Assembly (NCBI GenBank): GCA_039881145.1
Contig: JAYKKI010000061.1
Location: forward strand, 12,932,001 to 12,996,000
Direction: 5' to 3'
Source: Druceiella hillmani
Taxonomy: Eukaryota > Arthropoda > Insecta > Lepidoptera > Hepialidae
DNA length: 64,000 bases
The first letter of the stretch is position 1, and every line of letters starts with the position of its first letter. Under the pieces are notes generated by a model. The model searched no databases. It was given only the letters and a program-made list of their open reading frames with translations, and was not told the origin of the DNA. This document shows, piece after piece, positions 62,766 through 64,000 of this stretch. A program made the translations under genes and the position numbers.

Positions 62766-62912
62766 ATAATATATTTCTTTCATATACAAATATAATATAT
62801 TTCTTTCATATACAAATATAATATATTTCTTTCATATACAAATATAATATATTTCTTTCATATACAAATATAATATATTTCTTTCATACACAAATATAAT
62901 ATATTTCTTTCT
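62766..62912. repeat. 26-bp tandem repeat, about 5.6 copies
   Basis: The unit AATATAATATATTTCTTTCA plus TATACA repeats with almost no change. No spacers, so it is a simple minisatellite. Confidence 0.96.
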
Positions 62913-63576
62913 TTTCTTTTCATTAGTTTAATATTGATCTTCTATTTGCTGTAAAAAAAACATTTTTTGTAGCCAACATTTTTATATTAATTCTTTAACA
63001 CTTTTCCAAATTGGTTAAATAAGTTACATATTATATTAATTTGACTTAATATTAGTTAACGCATCTAGAGCTCAGGCTAAAATTAAAGAATAAATGCACA
63101 AGACTCCAGTCTAGATTTTGCATACTTTTTGGGCCCAATATTGAATCTTGGGCCATCTGCATATATTTTTACTCTTGCCCGAAATTGGGTTTTCAAACCG
63201 TCTTTTGCTAGATTTATATTGTTGTAAATATAGTTTTTGTACATGTCTAATTGCGTTTAATTGATATAATATGATGGAAGATAGTTATATCATCAATAAA
63301 AATTTGGATGCTTATGATATTTTACTTTGTTATTTACTATTTAAAATGATTTCTATTTTTTTAGAAAAAATTTTCATGATCGGGACATGGAAAAAAAATG
63401 TATTTGTCAGCGAAAATAATTACATAAATATTTTGAAACTATTTTGAACTTATAATACTAGAGCGATAGTGTGTATTAATTGTAGTATTGTTAAATTTTC
63501 TTAATACTTACAGTAGCTAATTCAATAAAGGAGTGCCACTAAATTCTTTTAAGGTTCTTTAAACCAATACTTTAAT

Positions 63577-63693
63577 ATGGAGCGAAATGAGTATATATTG
63601 CGTGGACCACCAGAAGTTGATGTCCCAGGGCACATATCTTTTGGTCAGTATGTCTACGAGAGGCTTAAAGCAGGAGGAAACAATATAGCACAG
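63577..63693 (+). CDS. Second ACS paralogue, exon 1 only (gene continues past the window)
   Basis: ATG to CAG|GTATTT encodes 39 residues beginning [20 protein letters not shown], in phase 0. Against exon 1 at 18043 it has 15 base differences, giving 7 amino-acid changes (S4N, F6Y, Q9R, L11P, S12P, I26V, D28E) and 6 silently changed codons. There is no stop or frameshift, and the donor is kept. The bases just upstream (AAGGTTCTTT...ACTTTAATATG) and the first stretch of the intron also match, so this is the start of the next gene in a tandem array. Whether the rest is intact cannot be seen. Confidence 0.85.
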
Positions 63694-64000
63694 GTATTTA
63701 TAAGATTTCCATAGTACTGATATTTAAAATGACTTTATTTTAGTTTTACTTTATAGGTATGACAAAGCCGTAGACGATTATTAGGGGTTAATTCCATAGT
63801 GGCACTTTTTTAGTGTGAGTGTCAACACAATAATTGTGAATTGAAAGAACTATCTGGGGCTTATTTTTTTATTTCTGTTCTTATTTAGCGTTACAATAAA
63901 ATATAATAACACTCTAAAAAATAGTCATGAACGAAATAAATAAAGTTTTCAGCTATGGCCATGAGCTACACTACCTATACACTAATTAGCCATTTTGACA

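Larger units (their letters stand above)
52780..63850 (+). repeat. Segmental repeat block C: upstream region of the second ACS gene
   Basis: It aligns with block B on its left side and with block A on its right side, up to and beyond exon 1 at 63577. Differences from A and B are explained by insertions listed separately: the 63-bp-repeat ORF region, the foldback at 54862, the minisatellite at 56500 and the piggyBac element at 59244. Confidence 0.68.

Noticed and set aside
62766..62912. CRISPR-like regular repeats
   Set aside because: Head-to-tail units without spacers in a eukaryotic genome; an ordinary minisatellite.

Overview
The window looks like AT-rich genomic DNA from an insect, most likely a beetle although that is an inference. 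The supporting signs are a small-exon, GT-AG spliced gene of the luciferase-like / 4-coumarate-CoA-ligase-like acyl-CoA synthetase (ACS) family, which is expanded in tandem in beetles, and a mix of animal transposon relics (jockey-type LINE, mariner, Tc1-like, piggyBac, hAT-like, RAG1/Transib-like, tRNA-related SINE). There is no prokaryotic organisation, CRISPR array or operon.

The one complete gene runs from 18043 to 36691 on the + strand. Nine exons join without a break into a 542-residue ACS with the adenylation P-loop, YGMTE, TGD, hinge and PSGK motifs, and a C-terminal SKL peroxisomal signal. Its last intron uses a GC-AG donor. A second copy begins at 63577 with a matching 39-codon first exon and runs off the window. 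A decayed exon 6 at 49196-49303 is all I can find of a third copy between them. The three copies belong to a repeated unit. Their upstream regions (block A about 6115-18159, block B about 43255-46090, block C about 52780-63850) align over long stretches. Two arrays of a satellite of about 100 bp (40900-42730 and 51290-52280) lie in front of blocks B and C.

Layout: 1-6100 holds LINE 3' ends, a SINE and a 203-bp duplication. 6115-18042 is block A, interrupted by a 2.5-kb insertion that carries a THAP zinc-finger exon and is flanked by target-site-like repeats. 18043-36691 is the ACS gene; its intron 6 holds a jockey element with a hAT-like element nested in it, and a dead RAG1/Transib-like transposase. 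36692-40900 is featureless. 40900-49300 is satellite, block B and the relic exon. 49740-50420 is a dead mariner. 51290-63576 is satellite and block C, with a minus-strand repeat-bearing ORF, a foldback element, minisatellites and a 2.7-kb piggyBac with both ends visible. 63577-64000 is the start of the next ACS gene.

The ACS genes are probably peroxisomal acyl-CoA synthetases that activate a fatty or other carboxylic acid. Leu342 stands where firefly luciferase has Ser347, which argues against a light-producing enzyme. All family assignments are by eye; no database search was possible.
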